A stretch of DNA of 44,610 nt from Chara braunii (GCA_003427395.1 BFEA01001052.1:68642-113251); one strand, 5' to 3'. Shown: positions 9,800-19,913, counted from the stretch's first letter. Notes: a model not told the origin generated them from the sequence alone. A program made the numbers and translations.

Positions 9800-10786
9800 G
9801 GAGTGTCCGAGAGGGCCAGAGGGGAGGTGGAGAGGTCGAGTCCGCGGCCAGGCTCCTACCTGCGGATGCAAGCTGGCGCCTTGGAACTGTCGAAGACCCG
9901 TGGCTCCAACCTGGAGCTATGGTGCTACGCAGGTAAGCCGGTAGTGTCTGTCTGCCATCTCCAACCGTCAGTCAGCGCTAATCAGCGCTGCGGTGCTCAG
10001 AGCTGCGCTAAACCCAGATTAGCGCAGCGCTATTCCGTAACTGCTGCCGTACTCCTCCGGTGTCTAGAATGGCCGCTGGACTGACCTAAGTACCGGCCGG
10101 TGGCCGGTTGGCCTCAATCCTGCCTCAACGCGCCGTGATCTGAATCGTCCAACTTGACGATTCAGATCAGACCGGCGGGCAGCAGCCTCAAGGGCGCTGC
10201 CAGGCCCAACGGTCATGTCGTTTGGGCCTGTACCTGGTCTGCTGCATGAAGGCCAACTGGTGCCTCAAGGTTGTCTACCGGGAGAAAGGTCCGGCCTTTT
10301 AGCTGGGCCGGCCTAAGTACCCCTTAGTCTAGTGGTCGGGTCCGAAAGGGACCCGTGTGGCGTCAGTATGTAACATGTGCCTTGTTGGGTTGATGTCTGA
10401 GTGTCGTTGCTGGAAGGATTAGGCACTCCACTCACGTTGATTTGATTCCTTGCTGACCAGTCTCTACGCAGCGATGCTTCTGCTGATTCAGTACCTTCTG
10501 CGTCAGATATTCATGGTCTGATCCTTGCGTGGACGGTAATTTCCCTGCGCAGACCGTAATTGCAGTTCAGTCCCTGCGCAAACGGTATCTTCCCTGCACA
10601 GGTGATATTTGCGGTTCAGTCCCTGCGCAAGCAGTTTTGCGCAGTCCAGTCCCAGAGCATACGGTATTTTGTGATTGGTCCCTACGTATGCGACACCAGT
10701 CCTCCTCCGTGATGGCATCGGCAGTTCCAGTCCTCATATTCTGGATCCACTTGAAGCAGAGATAGTTTATGATATTGCTATATGGA
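9800..10786. other. Gene-free GC-rich stretch with several hairpins
   Basis: No frame with a convincing product. It holds a strong hairpin at 10131-10177, a 7-bp-stem hairpin at 10337-10355, a 9-bp inverted repeat (9975-9983 with 10017-10025), and a degenerate repeat around ccctgcgca at about 10545-10690. The style (GC-rich, many inverted repeats) fits old LTR or other non-coding repeat DNA. Confidence 0.5.
10131..10177. repeat. Long near-perfect hairpin
   Basis: Arms of 14 bp (10136-10149 with 10156-10169) pair perfectly around the 6-base loop caactt. A further 5 bp (10131-10135 with 10173-10177) pair outside a 3-base bulge. Confidence 0.8.
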
Positions 10787-11036
10787 GTTGCTGGATGCTG
10801 CTTAGCCGGGCCCATTCAGGCGGGCCCCTACATTAAGTTGCCGGTTGCTGTTCAGTCAGGCCCCTTCAGGAGGGCCCCTACATTGAGTTGCTGTTTGCTG
10901 TTCAGGCGGGCCCATTCAGGCGGGTCCCTATATTGAGTTGACGTTTGCTGTTCAGCCGGGCCCATTCAGGCGGGCCCCTACACTGAGTTGCTGGTTGTTG
11001 TTCAACCAGGCCCATTCAAGTGGGCCCAGACATTGA
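10787..11036. repeat. Tandem array, five 50-bp units
   Basis: Units start with gttg at 10787, 10837, 10887, 10937 and 10987, exactly 50 bp apart. Each carries a GC-rich core of the type gggcccattcaggcgggccc. The array decays into shorter gttg-starting pieces up to about 11115, which includes a single N at 11110. Confidence 0.9.
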
Positions 11037-11424
11037 GTTGATTACCACTGATCTGGCTGGCGAGTTTATTGAGTTGCTGCCTTTCAGACTCTATTGAGGC
11101 GGGTTTATTNAGTTGCTGGTGTTCCCTCGTATCACCAGGGCACTATTTGATTGACCAGTCACTCGGCAAGGGCATCTATATCATACTCACAGGCTAGCCA
11201 AGCTGGCTCGCCAACATGAGACAGCCTCAAAGTGGCCTAAGCTTGATGAGAGATTCTGATACCGGCATGTTGGACATCAGGCATTCACAAACAGAGCTAA
11301 TGAGTCCCCCACTTCGAGGCACACATTGGTGATCACCTATTCAGTAAAAGGAGCAGAAAAGGGAGGCGTGAAGATTGGGACTCATGACCGGATTGCTGAC
11401 TACATTTTCCGCAGAGAGAGCTAA

Positions 11425-11703
11425 CGGAGGGAAAACTGGTTGCATTTAGTGTTCCCTCATGTCCCTTTGGCTCTGAGTGGTGCTCTATTCGATTTTGATG
11501 GATGTAACCTTGAGCCCCTCAGCAAGGTACACAGTAAGGCCAAAAGGCGGAAGGATGAGCAGATCAGGAGCGAGATAGTCAAGTCCAAAATCCCTATTAC
11601 CATTGATACTTGGAGGCCAGAGACCTATGAGTCTGATCCCGAGCCTTGCCTGAGCGACGTTGACCTGGGGGATTATTTTGATTGGGACACTCACAGGGAT
11701 TGA
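11425..11703 (+). pseudogene. Coding-like open frame, part 1, no recognised product
   Basis: An open frame of about 92 codons runs between stops. It has protein-like composition: a hydrophobic start (LHLVFPHVPLALSGALF), a basic middle (KAKRRKDEQIR) and an acidic end (DVDLGDYFDWD). No in-frame ATG opens it, so as it stands it is a fragment. It is followed within about 130 bp by a second frame with similar character on the same strand, suggesting one decayed gene or element protein. I recognise no domain. It lies in repeat-rich DNA, which favours a mobile-element origin. Confidence 0.4.
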
Positions 11704-11720
11704 GCTCATTAGGATTTGAG

Positions 11721-12292
11721 TGGACTTTAGACGACTCGTGACACTGGCTGTTGGAACGAGGCATAAGCGGAAGGCAGCCCTACGGCGGGTTGCATATCTC
11801 TTGGCACGATACCTACTTGAGGGAGATTGATTGAGATATTATATGTCAGGAGAACCCAAGTCGGAGGAGGTAGCCGATTTCTCTAGAGGGAAGGGACCAA
11901 TCTCTTTTCTTGGGGATGTCAACAGTCACCTGGTTGGAGCAAACTTTGCTATGCAGGCTTTTCGGAAGCCACTTTACGCAGATCGATTCCTGGAGGTTTC
12001 ATGCGACTACATCTATGGCAAGGGACCAATTGAGATCTTGATCGGAGCCGCCGGGAACATTACCCTTGCCGAGGAGCTTTACCTCAAGAGTGTCACGGGC
12101 GATGAGATGGCTCGATGCATGGCATACATTCTGGAGATTGACCCGACAACCTCTTTGGATATCAGCTATGTGGTTCTAGAGTCAATCACGACCCAGGTTA
12201 TTAATGATGAGGAGGACCAACTTATACCGGATATGGAGTCCCAGACAGTAGAGCCTACTCCTGAGGGGGTACCGCTTGTTATCATTGATTGA
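11721..12292 (+). pseudogene. Coding-like open frame, part 2, broken by a stop, no recognised product
   Basis: The frame reads from about 11721 through a basic stretch (RHKRKAALRRVAYLLARYLLEGD) to a stop at 11828-11830. In the same frame it continues as about 150 codons, with an ATG at 11843, to the stop at 12290-12292. The second half has globular composition (RFLEVSCDYIYGKGPIEILIG, LAEELYLKSVTGDEMARC) and an acidic Pro/Thr tail. The continuity across the stop suggests a single decayed coding region. Function unknown; a gag-like or other element protein is possible but not shown. Confidence 0.4.
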
Positions 12293-13030
12293 GGTTCATT
12301 CTTTCTAGTCACTATGATGTATTGATTGGCATTATCATTGTGACTTATCAGTGACTGCAACCCGCATTCCCTATGTACTACTCCTACTCTTCAGTCACAT
12401 GTCTCTGGCCATGCTCTTGCAGAGTCTGGTTTCTGCTCTTCTTTTCCTTTAAGTGTCATTCCCTCTGTGATGCATGATATGCCAAGTTATTTCCTCTTCT
12501 TACTGCATAGCTTACAGTCAAGGCTATTTGAAGGACTCCTGGATAATAGGGACACTAATGACCTTGGGTCTGACCTTCATACGGGGTCAGGTGCAGGCGA
12601 CAAACTCGAACGCCTCACTCTAAGCCGTATCGTCGTTGGCAGGAGGGATAGCCCTGACTACTCGAATGTATGATTGAGAGTGACAAAGGCTGTTTTTTAA
12701 TGCAGTTTCATTTTATATGATTTTTATACCTACCAAAATCCTGTGTGACAGCCTGCCAGTCCACCAACCCACTGCACTCGGCCCGGGGAGAGACACCGAA
12801 CCTGGCCCTAGAAGCGGTGGGGGCACAATAGCGTGGGGGGGGAAGTTACATGGTATGCCAGGGAAAGTGGAGGGCGCGGGGGGAATTAGAGTGCACGAGG
12901 GGGAGGAGGGGGAAAACGATGATGAGGATAACAACGGCGATGAGGATGAGGATGGCTATGACCGTGAAAATGGCGTGGGGGGTGGGCGGAAGGGAATAGG
13001 ATCGAAAATGATTTGATTTTCAATTTTAGA

Positions 13031-13076
13031 ATCGAAATCGATTCGATTTGGGAATTGAAATGGAATCGATTTCGAT
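13031..13076. repeat. 14-bp inverted repeat of ATCGAAATCGATTC
   Basis: 13031-13044 and 13063-13076 are perfect reverse complements separated by 18 bases. The surrounding 70 bases are also built from atcgattt and tcgaaa pieces. Confidence 0.8.
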
Positions 13077-13135
13077 TTCGAGGAACGATGGGGGCAAAAC
13101 GATGAGAACGACGATGGAGAAACGAAGGGAGAAAC

Positions 13136-13310
13136 GACGAAGAAGAAGAGAGAAGAAAAAGAAGAGAAAAAAAGAAGAGAAAAAAAGAAGAGAAAAAAAG
13201 AAGAAAAAGAGGGAAGAAACGTCAAAGGAGAAAAGAAAAGAAATGTTGTTGAGGAAGAAAAAGGAGAGAGAGAAAAATGAAGAACGGGAGAAACGGGAAA
13301 AAAAAAAAAG
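13136..13310. repeat. AG-rich microsatellite-like tract
   Basis: Almost pure purine with gaagaa, gaaaaa and agagaa units. Long Lys/Glu/Arg or Phe/Ser frames across it are artefacts. Confidence 0.85.
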
Positions 13311-13518
13311 AACCAACTTGCGCCTTGTCGTCGGCGATTTGGGATCTTTGATGACGTGGCAGCGACGACGATGACGTGGCGACGATGACGATAACGAGGC
13401 AATGTCGACGTTGGAGATGACTACGACAAGGATGGCGTGGCAATGTCGGTGACGAAGACGATGACGTCATTGAGGCTGCTTCGCATCGATCAGGGTGGGC
13501 GGGAGGGCGATCGACGTC

Positions 13519-13530
13519 GCTCCGATACCA
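13519..13530 (-). other. Primer binding site of a further minus-strand element
   Basis: The minus strand reads TGGTATCGGAGC, identical to the primer site of E1, one base from the TG edge of the LTR at 13532. Confidence 0.75.
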
Positions 13531-13531
13531 G

Positions 13532-14037
13532 TGTGATGAGGCAGAGGCAGATCAGTGAGGCTGGGAGAGAGAGGGAGAGTGAGAGCACACACACACACTA
13601 ACTCAACTCGACGCAGACTCGACACGACTCTACTGACGCAGACACAAAGTGGCAAAGTGGCAAAGTCGCAGTCTTGAATTCCCGAACGCAATGTCAAAGC
13701 AAAGTCACACTGAACAGAAGCACTGAGGCTGAAAACCTGGTTGCCCGTACTGTACGGGGGACCGATATAAGTATCGGTTCCTCGTAAGGTACCGGGGGGC
13801 AAATCTGCAAAAGCCCAAGGGGAGAAACTGAAAAATGAGGAATTTGAAAGCGGCGACAAAATGCGGGATGGCGCCAGATGTCTAAAATCCGACGGTATGA
13901 GAAGAGGGTTTTGGAGGAAGGGCGCCAGACCGAAAAACAAAGGAAACGGCAAAAGAAAAGAGAAAAAGGAAAGGAGAAAGAAAACAGGCGGGCTGAGTCC
14001 TGCAGACCAGGGATCGAGCCCTGACGGGTTCGTAACA
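13532..14037 (-). mobile_element. 506-bp LTR (minus strand) of an otherwise unseen element
   Basis: On the minus strand it begins TGTTACGAACCCGTCAGG and ends CATCACA, next to a primer site, so it is a 5' LTR by position. No partner LTR, gag or pol of matching orientation lies to its left within the window; only low-complexity DNA follows. Its outer edge at 14037 abuts the truncated gag of E3, which points to insertion into, or recombination with, E3. Confidence 0.65.
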
Positions 14038-14040
14038 AGG

Positions 14041-14700
14041 ACGCCGTTGAAGCTCTGTGGAAAGCACGCTTCATTTTCCAAGAGGAGGTGGCCAAGGGAA
14101 TCAATAAAGTTTTCCAAATGTATCAAGGGAGCCAACTGATGCACGAATGGTTGACCGAATGGCAAAAGATTGTTGCCATTCCGAATCTGAACTTAGCGTT
14201 CGTACACATTCGTCACAATCTGTTCAAAACCTCAGTCGACTCCTTGATGCAAGCATTGGGACAAGTGAAGGAATATGACGATTTCGATATAATCGTCAAG
14301 CAAGCACACTCCCTCGTCCAACACAATCGGCGTGCCACTAACAAAAAGACCGAACAGCCGAACTTTGTGGACAAAGGTAAAGGACCACGGACGCAGTCTA
14401 TAGCTGCAGTCCAACCAAATGGACAAGAAGAAGACCGGACATCGACTTTAGGGCCAAGTGAAGGAAGCCAAGTCAATGCCCTTCCATTGCGACACAACAT
14501 ACGAAAGAAAAAGGTGAAACCAGCGTCGACGTCGAAAGCCGGACAGCCAAACCATCCATGGGCAAAGTTCAGTCTTACGGAGGAGCAATACAAGCTCCGC
14601 TAGAAGTACGGATGCTGCTTTCGGTGTAATAGCACCAAGATCACTCCGACTCAATGCCCCGACAAGGGCAAAGAATACGTTCGCCCACGACAAAGCTTAG
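14041..14700 (+). pseudogene. gag: E3 gag fragment
   Basis: The frame opens directly at the LTR junction (DAVEALWKARFIFQEEV) and reads through a helical capsid-like region, then a basic linker. A stop at 14601-14603 is followed in frame by a degenerate zinc-knuckle-like motif CCFRCNSTKITPTQC, where the usual His is lacking. The N-terminal part of gag is missing because of the 5' truncation. It is identified as gag by position before the protease and by the knuckle-like end. Confidence 0.7.
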
Positions 14701-15012
14701 GAAATTGAGCTCCGCGGAAAGTGAGGCGACTCCACTTTCCATTCCGTCGGACACGGTTGCCTTGCTAGCAACCTCCTACACGTTTGGGGAGCATGCGGAT
14801 GTTGCAAGTCTTCGAGACACTTTCAAAGACTATGTCGTCCAGCTGGTCCTTCCGTTGGACCTACCTCTCCATGTGCATGACACTCACCTATGTGCGGTTT
14901 CATCACCGTTGACAAGCAACCCGACTTCATTGCCGACACTACTATCATTCGGGGACTCGCCGGTGTGGTCAAGACTTGAGGACCTCCATCCATTGACGCC
15001 GGAGGACTTTCA

Positions 15013-15843
15013 ATGGTTGCCTCTTTCCCCATCCGGTTGGTTGTAGAACCGCATTGCAACGCCTTGATGGCGGAGCTACACAAGTACTTGCACGTTGCAG
15101 TAGCGGTTGTTGACCTTCACGAGTATCTTGCAAAGATCGACCGCCAGTACGCCACACAATGGTACGCCGACATCGACGCGCCGTTACTTTACATCCGCAT
15201 TCAGATCGGAAAGGCGACTTGAAGCACCTTGATCGATTGTGGAGCTACTCGCAACTACATCAGCCAAGACTTCATGGTGCGCGCCAGCCTCAGGCCGCGA
15301 GTTCGAAGGAAGTCGCAGCCCATGCAAGTCACATTGGCCGACGGTCACAAGCATAAGTCCATTGACCGGTGCATTTACGTGTCGCTCATGGACTTTGCCC
15401 CGCACACACGCGCGGTCGTGTCGTTCAATGTTTTGGACACAAAGTTCGACATGATCTTGGGCATGTCGTGGCTGCGAAGCGAGGACCACCCAGCGAACTT
15501 CTATCGTCGCACCGTTCACGTTCGTGATCGGAACGGGATACTCATCCCATGCATGGTTCCTCCGCCTCACCCTTCAATTTGTTGTCACCTGGTCTATGTG
15601 GCAAGCATACGCAACGCCATCGAATGGCAAGGTGTGGAAGAAATGGGCATTTGCTTCTTGCACGCCCTCCCTTCTCCCGGCGAACAAACAATGAAAGTGC
15701 CAGTTGACCCACGCATTGTAGAGTTTCTTGACTCCTTCAGCGACGTCTTCGAAGCTCCCGCCAGAATCGTACTGTATCGGCCAATTCGTCACGAGATCAT
15801 CCTCGAAGATGGCGCCATACACACGGATGTATTTACTGCATGA
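15013..15843 (+). pseudogene. pol: E3 protease region
   Basis: One frame carries a stop at 15220-15222 and then the retropepsin-like motif IDCGATRNYIS (Cys where DSG or DTG is usual) and the flap-proximal ILGMSWL. It continues with the linker seen before RT in this family (SFSDVFEAPARIV). The frame ends at a stop at 15841-15843, just before the RT. Protease would process the gag and pol polyproteins. Confidence 0.82.
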
Positions 15844-16680
15844 GTGAAGAGGAACTCGAAGTGCTTTGAACGCAACTCGATGACCTCATTGCCAAAGGGC
15901 TGGATACATCCCAGCTTCTCACCCTACGGTTCTCCCGTTCTCTTCGTCCAGAAGAAGAACAAGAAACTGCGGCTTTGCATTGATTACCACAAACTTAAGG
16001 AGCAAACCGTTAAGAATGCTGGCCCGCTCCTGCGAATCGACGATCTTCTCGAACGTTTGGGCGGCCCCACGTAGTTCTCCAAGTTGGACGTCAAGTTGGG
16101 TTACCACCAAATTGAGATCCATCCACGGGATCGGTATAAGACCTCGTTCAAAACGTGATAAGGGCACTTCAAGTGGGTTGTAATGCCATTGGGCCTCACG
16201 AATGCCCCGACCACCTTCCAAGCAGCAATGACGATGGAGTTCCGCGACATGTTGGACCGTTCCGTGCTCATCTACCTCGATGACATTTTGGTGTATAGTT
16301 GGACTTTGGACAAGCACCTCACGCATCCACGTGTCGTTTTGGGCAGATTACGTACGGCCAAGTACAAGGCCAACAGAGCCAAATGCGAATTCGTGCAAAA
16401 AGAGCTCAAGTACTTGGGCCACTTTGTGACGCCACAAGGCTGCTCGCAGACAAGATCAAGGCCATTCAAGATTGGCCAGAACCGACCAACACTACGGAGG
16501 TTCGACTTTTCATGCAATTGGCTGGGTACTATCAACACTTCATCGGCAGATACGCACGGGTCGCTGTACCTTTGCCAAAATTACAGTCTCCAAAGGTGCC
16601 TTTCCACTTCACCGATGAAGTCCGAAGTTCGTTCCACAAATTGAAGACGGTGTTGCTCCTCTCTCCGTCTTGAGTATCTA
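15844..16680 (+). pseudogene. pol: E3 reverse transcriptase
   Basis: RT motifs are clear: [35 protein letters not shown], a stop at 16072-16074, KLDVKLGYHQIEI, two adjacent stops near 16156-16161, then MPLGLTNAPTTFQ and the catalytic YLDDILVY. A frameshift near 16440 moves the thumb region (IKAIQDWPEP, LAGYYQHFI) to another frame. The catalytic aspartates remain, but no full product could be made. Confidence 0.85.
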
Positions 16681-17200
16681 CGATCCCACCTTGCCAACGA
16701 GAGTGACTACGGATGCTTTCAGCTACGACATTGGTGCAGTTTTGAAACAACATGACGGAGTAGATTGGCATCCGGTTGAGTACTTCAGCCAAAAGGTGCC
16801 TCCCATCAACTCGATGGATGATGTGCAGAAGGAGTTGCTTGCATTCATCACGGTGTCGAGCTGTTCTTTCTTTCTTTGCTTTTCCAGCTATCCTCAAAAC
16901 CCCGTTGCCACATACACATTCTTAAAAACATGTGAAAACAAAAGAAACAAAAAGGAAAAAAGTCTTTGCTTAAAAAAAAGAGAGCGATCGGCTGGTAGGC
17001 AGCCGCCCGACAACGGTACTTAAGCGTCCTCGGGCGTCTTAGGTTCACTTGGGCAACCGATAACAACCCATTGACCTACTACAAGATGCAAGACACAATG
17101 AGTAGCACGATTGCTCGGTGGATGCACTTCATCGATCAATTTGACTTCACACCGAAACACATTTTGGGTCTCTCAAACCGAGCTGCGGATGCTCTCTCAT
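16680..17200 (+). pseudogene. pol: E3 RNase H, interrupted by an insertion
   Basis: The start is normal for the family (RVTTDAFSYDIGAVL, HPVEYFSQKVPP, QKELLAFI). It is lost at about 16857 and resumes at about 17041 with RFTWATDNNPLTYY, ending RAADALS and a stop at 17200-17202. The conserved linker of 10-15 residues expected between KELLAFI and the TDN motif is replaced by foreign sequence. Confidence 0.8.
16857..17040. other. ~184-bp foreign insert in E3 RNase H
   Basis: It begins with CT-rich gttctttctttctttgc, is A-rich in the middle (aaaacaaaagaaac) and contains an eight-base A run near 16971-16978. It has no protein similarity to RNase H. The exact edges are uncertain by a few bases, and some target sequence appears to have been lost. 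Confidence 0.65.
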
Positions 17201-17219
17201 GAAGATCAAATCTTTGAGC

Positions 17220-18498
17220 AACGATCCATCATGTGTTGGACTTCGACGACGACCTTCATCAGCATTTTGTGTGCGCATACAAGTCGGATCCAGATTACGC
17301 CACTCTTTACGAGCATCTTTCTTCGGATCACCTGCCGGCCTGCCACTATCGCATCGTCGACGGCTACTTGCTTCTTCATTTACTAGGCAAGGACTTACTA
17401 TGCGTCCCATGAGACCGTTGACTACGGACTCGCCTTCTCGGCGAGTACCACGACTCGTGACGCGCTGGCCACTTTGAAGTCAACCGTATGATCACAAGAC
17501 TTCGACAATGATTCGGTGGCACTCGGTATTGCGAATCTTGTGAAGTTTGTCGAAGGAGCAAACCCCGCAATCGCAATCCCTACGACGAATTGCGCCCGTT
17601 GCCTATCCCTCGGGAACCCGGCCTCTCCATTGCTATGGATGTCACCGTCTCATTCCCATGCAATCGCTTCGGGCATCTCACGGTCCTTGACCGTTTGAGT
17701 AAGTACGCACGATTTCTTCCTTGCAAGTATCACGCCACGGCTCCCGAGCTGGAGCGACTCTTGCACACCGGCTGGATTTGCAGCCACGGCGTTCCGGAGG
17801 CTATCGTCAGCAACCGCGACACTCACTTCATGTCGACATTTTGGACTTCTCTCATGAAGGAGTCCGGCACCGAAATGAAACCGAGTTCGACTCGGCATCC
17901 ACAAACACACGCGCAAACGGAGCGGGCACATCAAACTGCTCAAATGATGCTCCGTACGGTCATCCGTCTAGATCAAAAGCATTGGGTTGACCGCCTCCCC
18001 GACATTGAGTTCGCCTACAACACTTCGTTGCATCCGGCGATCGGCGCGACTCCATTCGAGTTGCACCATGGTGGGCAGAAAGGCCATATCTTCGCTGATC
18101 TTTTATTTCCACGGACTGCCAACATTGACGCCCCTTGCTCTCCCGCCTCCGTTCGGCAGTACCGGGACCTGCTGGCTAAAGCCCCTGCAAACATGCAAAA
18201 GGCTAAAGTCCGCATGCAACAGCAAGCCAATCGGCGCCGTGTGCCACGTCCTATCCGCGCCAGCGACCTTGTTTGGGTCTCCGCGGAAGAGTTTGCGCTC
18301 AAACAAAACGTTTCGTGCAAGCCACTCCCCAAGTGGTTTGGACCGTGGACCGTCACATCGGCCGCGGGCAACGAGGCCGATGGCCCATCATTTGTGATCA
18401 ACATCCCGCCGCATCTACCGGTCCACCTGGTCTTCCACGCCTCCAAACTGGCTAGGTATACACCAGCCAAGAGCGACGACTTCTCGGACCGACGATAG
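17220..18498 (+). pseudogene. pol: E3 integrase
   Basis: The zinc-finger region (17220-17580) is broken by several stops and a frameshift. From about 17590 a clean frame of about 300 codons holds the DDE core: MDVTVSF (first Asp), VSNRDTHF (second Asp) and HAQTERAH (Glu). The NTSLHPAIG motif and the C-terminal ASDLVWV and HLVFHASKLARY motifs follow. It ends at a stop at 18496-18498. Integrase inserts element cDNA into the genome. Confidence 0.87.
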
Positions 18499-18509
18499 CA
18501 GGACTCTTC

Positions 18510-18710
18510 GTCAATGGATGGTCATCAGGAGTTCGATCGCGTCGTCATGCACTGCAAGTACGGCAACAAGCCGATGTAGTACAAGGTCACATTTAAACGT
18601 TGCGACCACGACAACACACCATGGATTTCGCAAGCAGATTTGCAAGCATCCACACTGCTGATCTACGCCCACTACGAGCGACAAAGACTAGCTAAGGAAG
18701 CTTTGCAACC
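18510..18710 (+). pseudogene. pol: E3 chromodomain-like tail
   Basis: In frame after the integrase stop: EFDRVVMHCKYG, a stop near 18577, YKVTFKRCDHDNTPWISQADL and HYERQRLAKEA. This matches the pattern of the chromodomain-like ends of E1 and E4 (aromatic residues, then W before (S/T)xxDL or (T)REEL). It would direct integration to particular chromatin. Confidence 0.65.
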
Positions 18711-18781
18711 TGCCCCTCCCACATGGACTTCGGTCCCTCCCTCCGACAGAGCTTCGCCCTCGCAGGTAAGCTCGGTCTTTC

Positions 18782-18794
18782 AAAGAGGGGGGAG
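18782..18794 (+). other. Polypurine tract of E3
   Basis: aaagaggggggag directly precedes the TGTGGC edge of the 3' LTR. Confidence 0.9.
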
Positions 18795-19136
18795 TGTGGC
18801 ATTCTGAGTTCCAAGCGGGCCCCTGCAGGGCCCGACCAGGTAGGCTAGGGGTTTAGGTAGGGGGCCCTACAGGCCCTGTGTCGTTTCAGTATAGGCAGGG
18901 ACCCTTCAGGCCCTGTGTCGTTTCGGCCCAGGTAGGCCCCGTAGGTCGGTAGGCCCAGTAGGTAGGCCCTGGCGCCCGTTTTGGCGCCAGACCCCGGTAG
19001 AGGTCCAGTAGGCGCCCAGGCCATTTCAGGCCTTTTCCAAATTCGAAGATTTGAATTTGAGCGCCAACTTAGGTGCCAGACTTGTGGGCGCCAGATACTG
19101 GCGCCGTTCGGCATTGGTGAGAGCAGCCTCCCTGCC

Positions 19137-19162
19137 GGACCAGCGCTATATATAGCTGGTCC
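19137..19162 (+). promoter_or_regulatory. TATA box within an inverted repeat, E3 LTR promoter
   Basis: ggaccagc (19137-19144) and gctggtcc (19155-19162) flank gctatatata. Transcription would start about 25-35 bp downstream in the LTR. Confidence 0.6.
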
Positions 19163-19310
19163 CCCTAGGAGGCAGCATTCATTCTTCAGGCACTTCGTGG
19201 CGGTACAGTTCAGTAGTAGTAGTAGTCGACGATAGCGGTAGGACTCCAGCGCTAGCACAGCTCAGCAGTACGGCTTCAGCGCTAGTATAGCGCAGCTGCA
19301 GTACATGGCA

Positions 19311-19311
<1 letters not shown>

Positions 19312-19395
<84 letters not shown>
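19312..19395. repeat. (GA)n microsatellite
   Basis: About 84 bases of uninterrupted GA. Confidence 0.97.
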
Positions 19396-19396
<1 letters not shown>

Positions 19397-19508
19397 GGGA
19401 TTATTACCTGAGGACTTACCTGTCGGCTCCGGCGCTCCAGCTTCATCTTCTGTGCGTCCATACCTGCATCAAGGCGACACCTTTTGCAGGTTAGTACCTG
19501 GTACCCTG

Positions 19509-19515
19509 CACACAC

Positions 19516-19583
<68 letters not shown>

Positions 19584-19913
19584 NNNNNNNNNNNNNNNNN
19601 NNNNNNNNNNNNNNNNNNNNNNNNNNNNNNNNNNNNNNNNNNNNNNNNNNNNNNNNNNNNNNNNNNNNNNNNNNNNNNNNNNNNNNNNNNNNNNNNNNNN
19701 NNNNNNNNNNNNNNNNNNNNNNNNNNNNNNNNNNNNNNNNNNNNNNNNNNNNNNNNNNNNNNNNNNNNNNNNNNNNNNNNNNNNNNNNNNNNNNNNNNNN
19801 NNNNNNNNNNNNNNNNNNNNNNNNNNNNNNNNNNNNNNNNNNNNNNNNNNNNNNNNNNNNNNNNNNNNNNNNNNNNNNNNNNNNNNNNNNNNNNNNNNNN
19901 NNNNNNNNNNNNN

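Larger units (their letters stand above)
12300..13518. other. Gene-free low-complexity region
   Basis: 12300-12700 holds nothing recognised. 12780-13010 is G-rich with GAT-rich runs, giving artificial acidic frames. 13130-13310 is AG-rich with many gaagaa and aaaag runs. 13350-13470 repeats short gacgatgacgtggc-like units. A 14-bp inverted repeat lies at 13031-13076. The right part would be the leader of the minus-strand element whose primer site is at 13519-13530. Confidence 0.55.
14038..18794 (+). mobile_element. E3: 5'-truncated, degenerate Ty3/gypsy element
   Basis: Plus-strand gag and pol pieces are in the order gag, protease, RT, RNase H, integrase, chromodomain-like tail. They end at a polypurine tract (18782-18794) and a 3' LTR from 18795. 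The 5' LTR, primer site and start of gag are absent. Multiple stops, at least two frameshifts and an insertion in RNase H make it the most decayed element in coding terms. Its sequence differs clearly from E1, E2 and E4, so it is a separate lineage. Confidence 0.87.
18795..19508 (+). repeat. 3' LTR of E3 (right end uncertain)
   Basis: It starts TGTGGCATTC right after the polypurine tract. It is rich in ggccct and ggcgcc motifs and contains a TATA box (tatatata, 19147-19154) inside an inverted repeat, as expected for a promoter-bearing LTR. The 5' partner is missing and a (GA)n run and gap follow, so the CA end cannot be fixed. About 19508 is one option. Confidence 0.65.

Noticed and set aside
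9803-10084. 93-codon plus-strand frame
   Set aside because: It starts in a microsatellite, has no recognisable motif and covers inverted-repeat DNA; composition is not convincing.
12717-13402. Acidic Asp/Glu frame and Phe/Ser-rich frames
   Set aside because: The composition follows G-rich, GAT-rich and AG-rich low-complexity DNA; no conserved motif.
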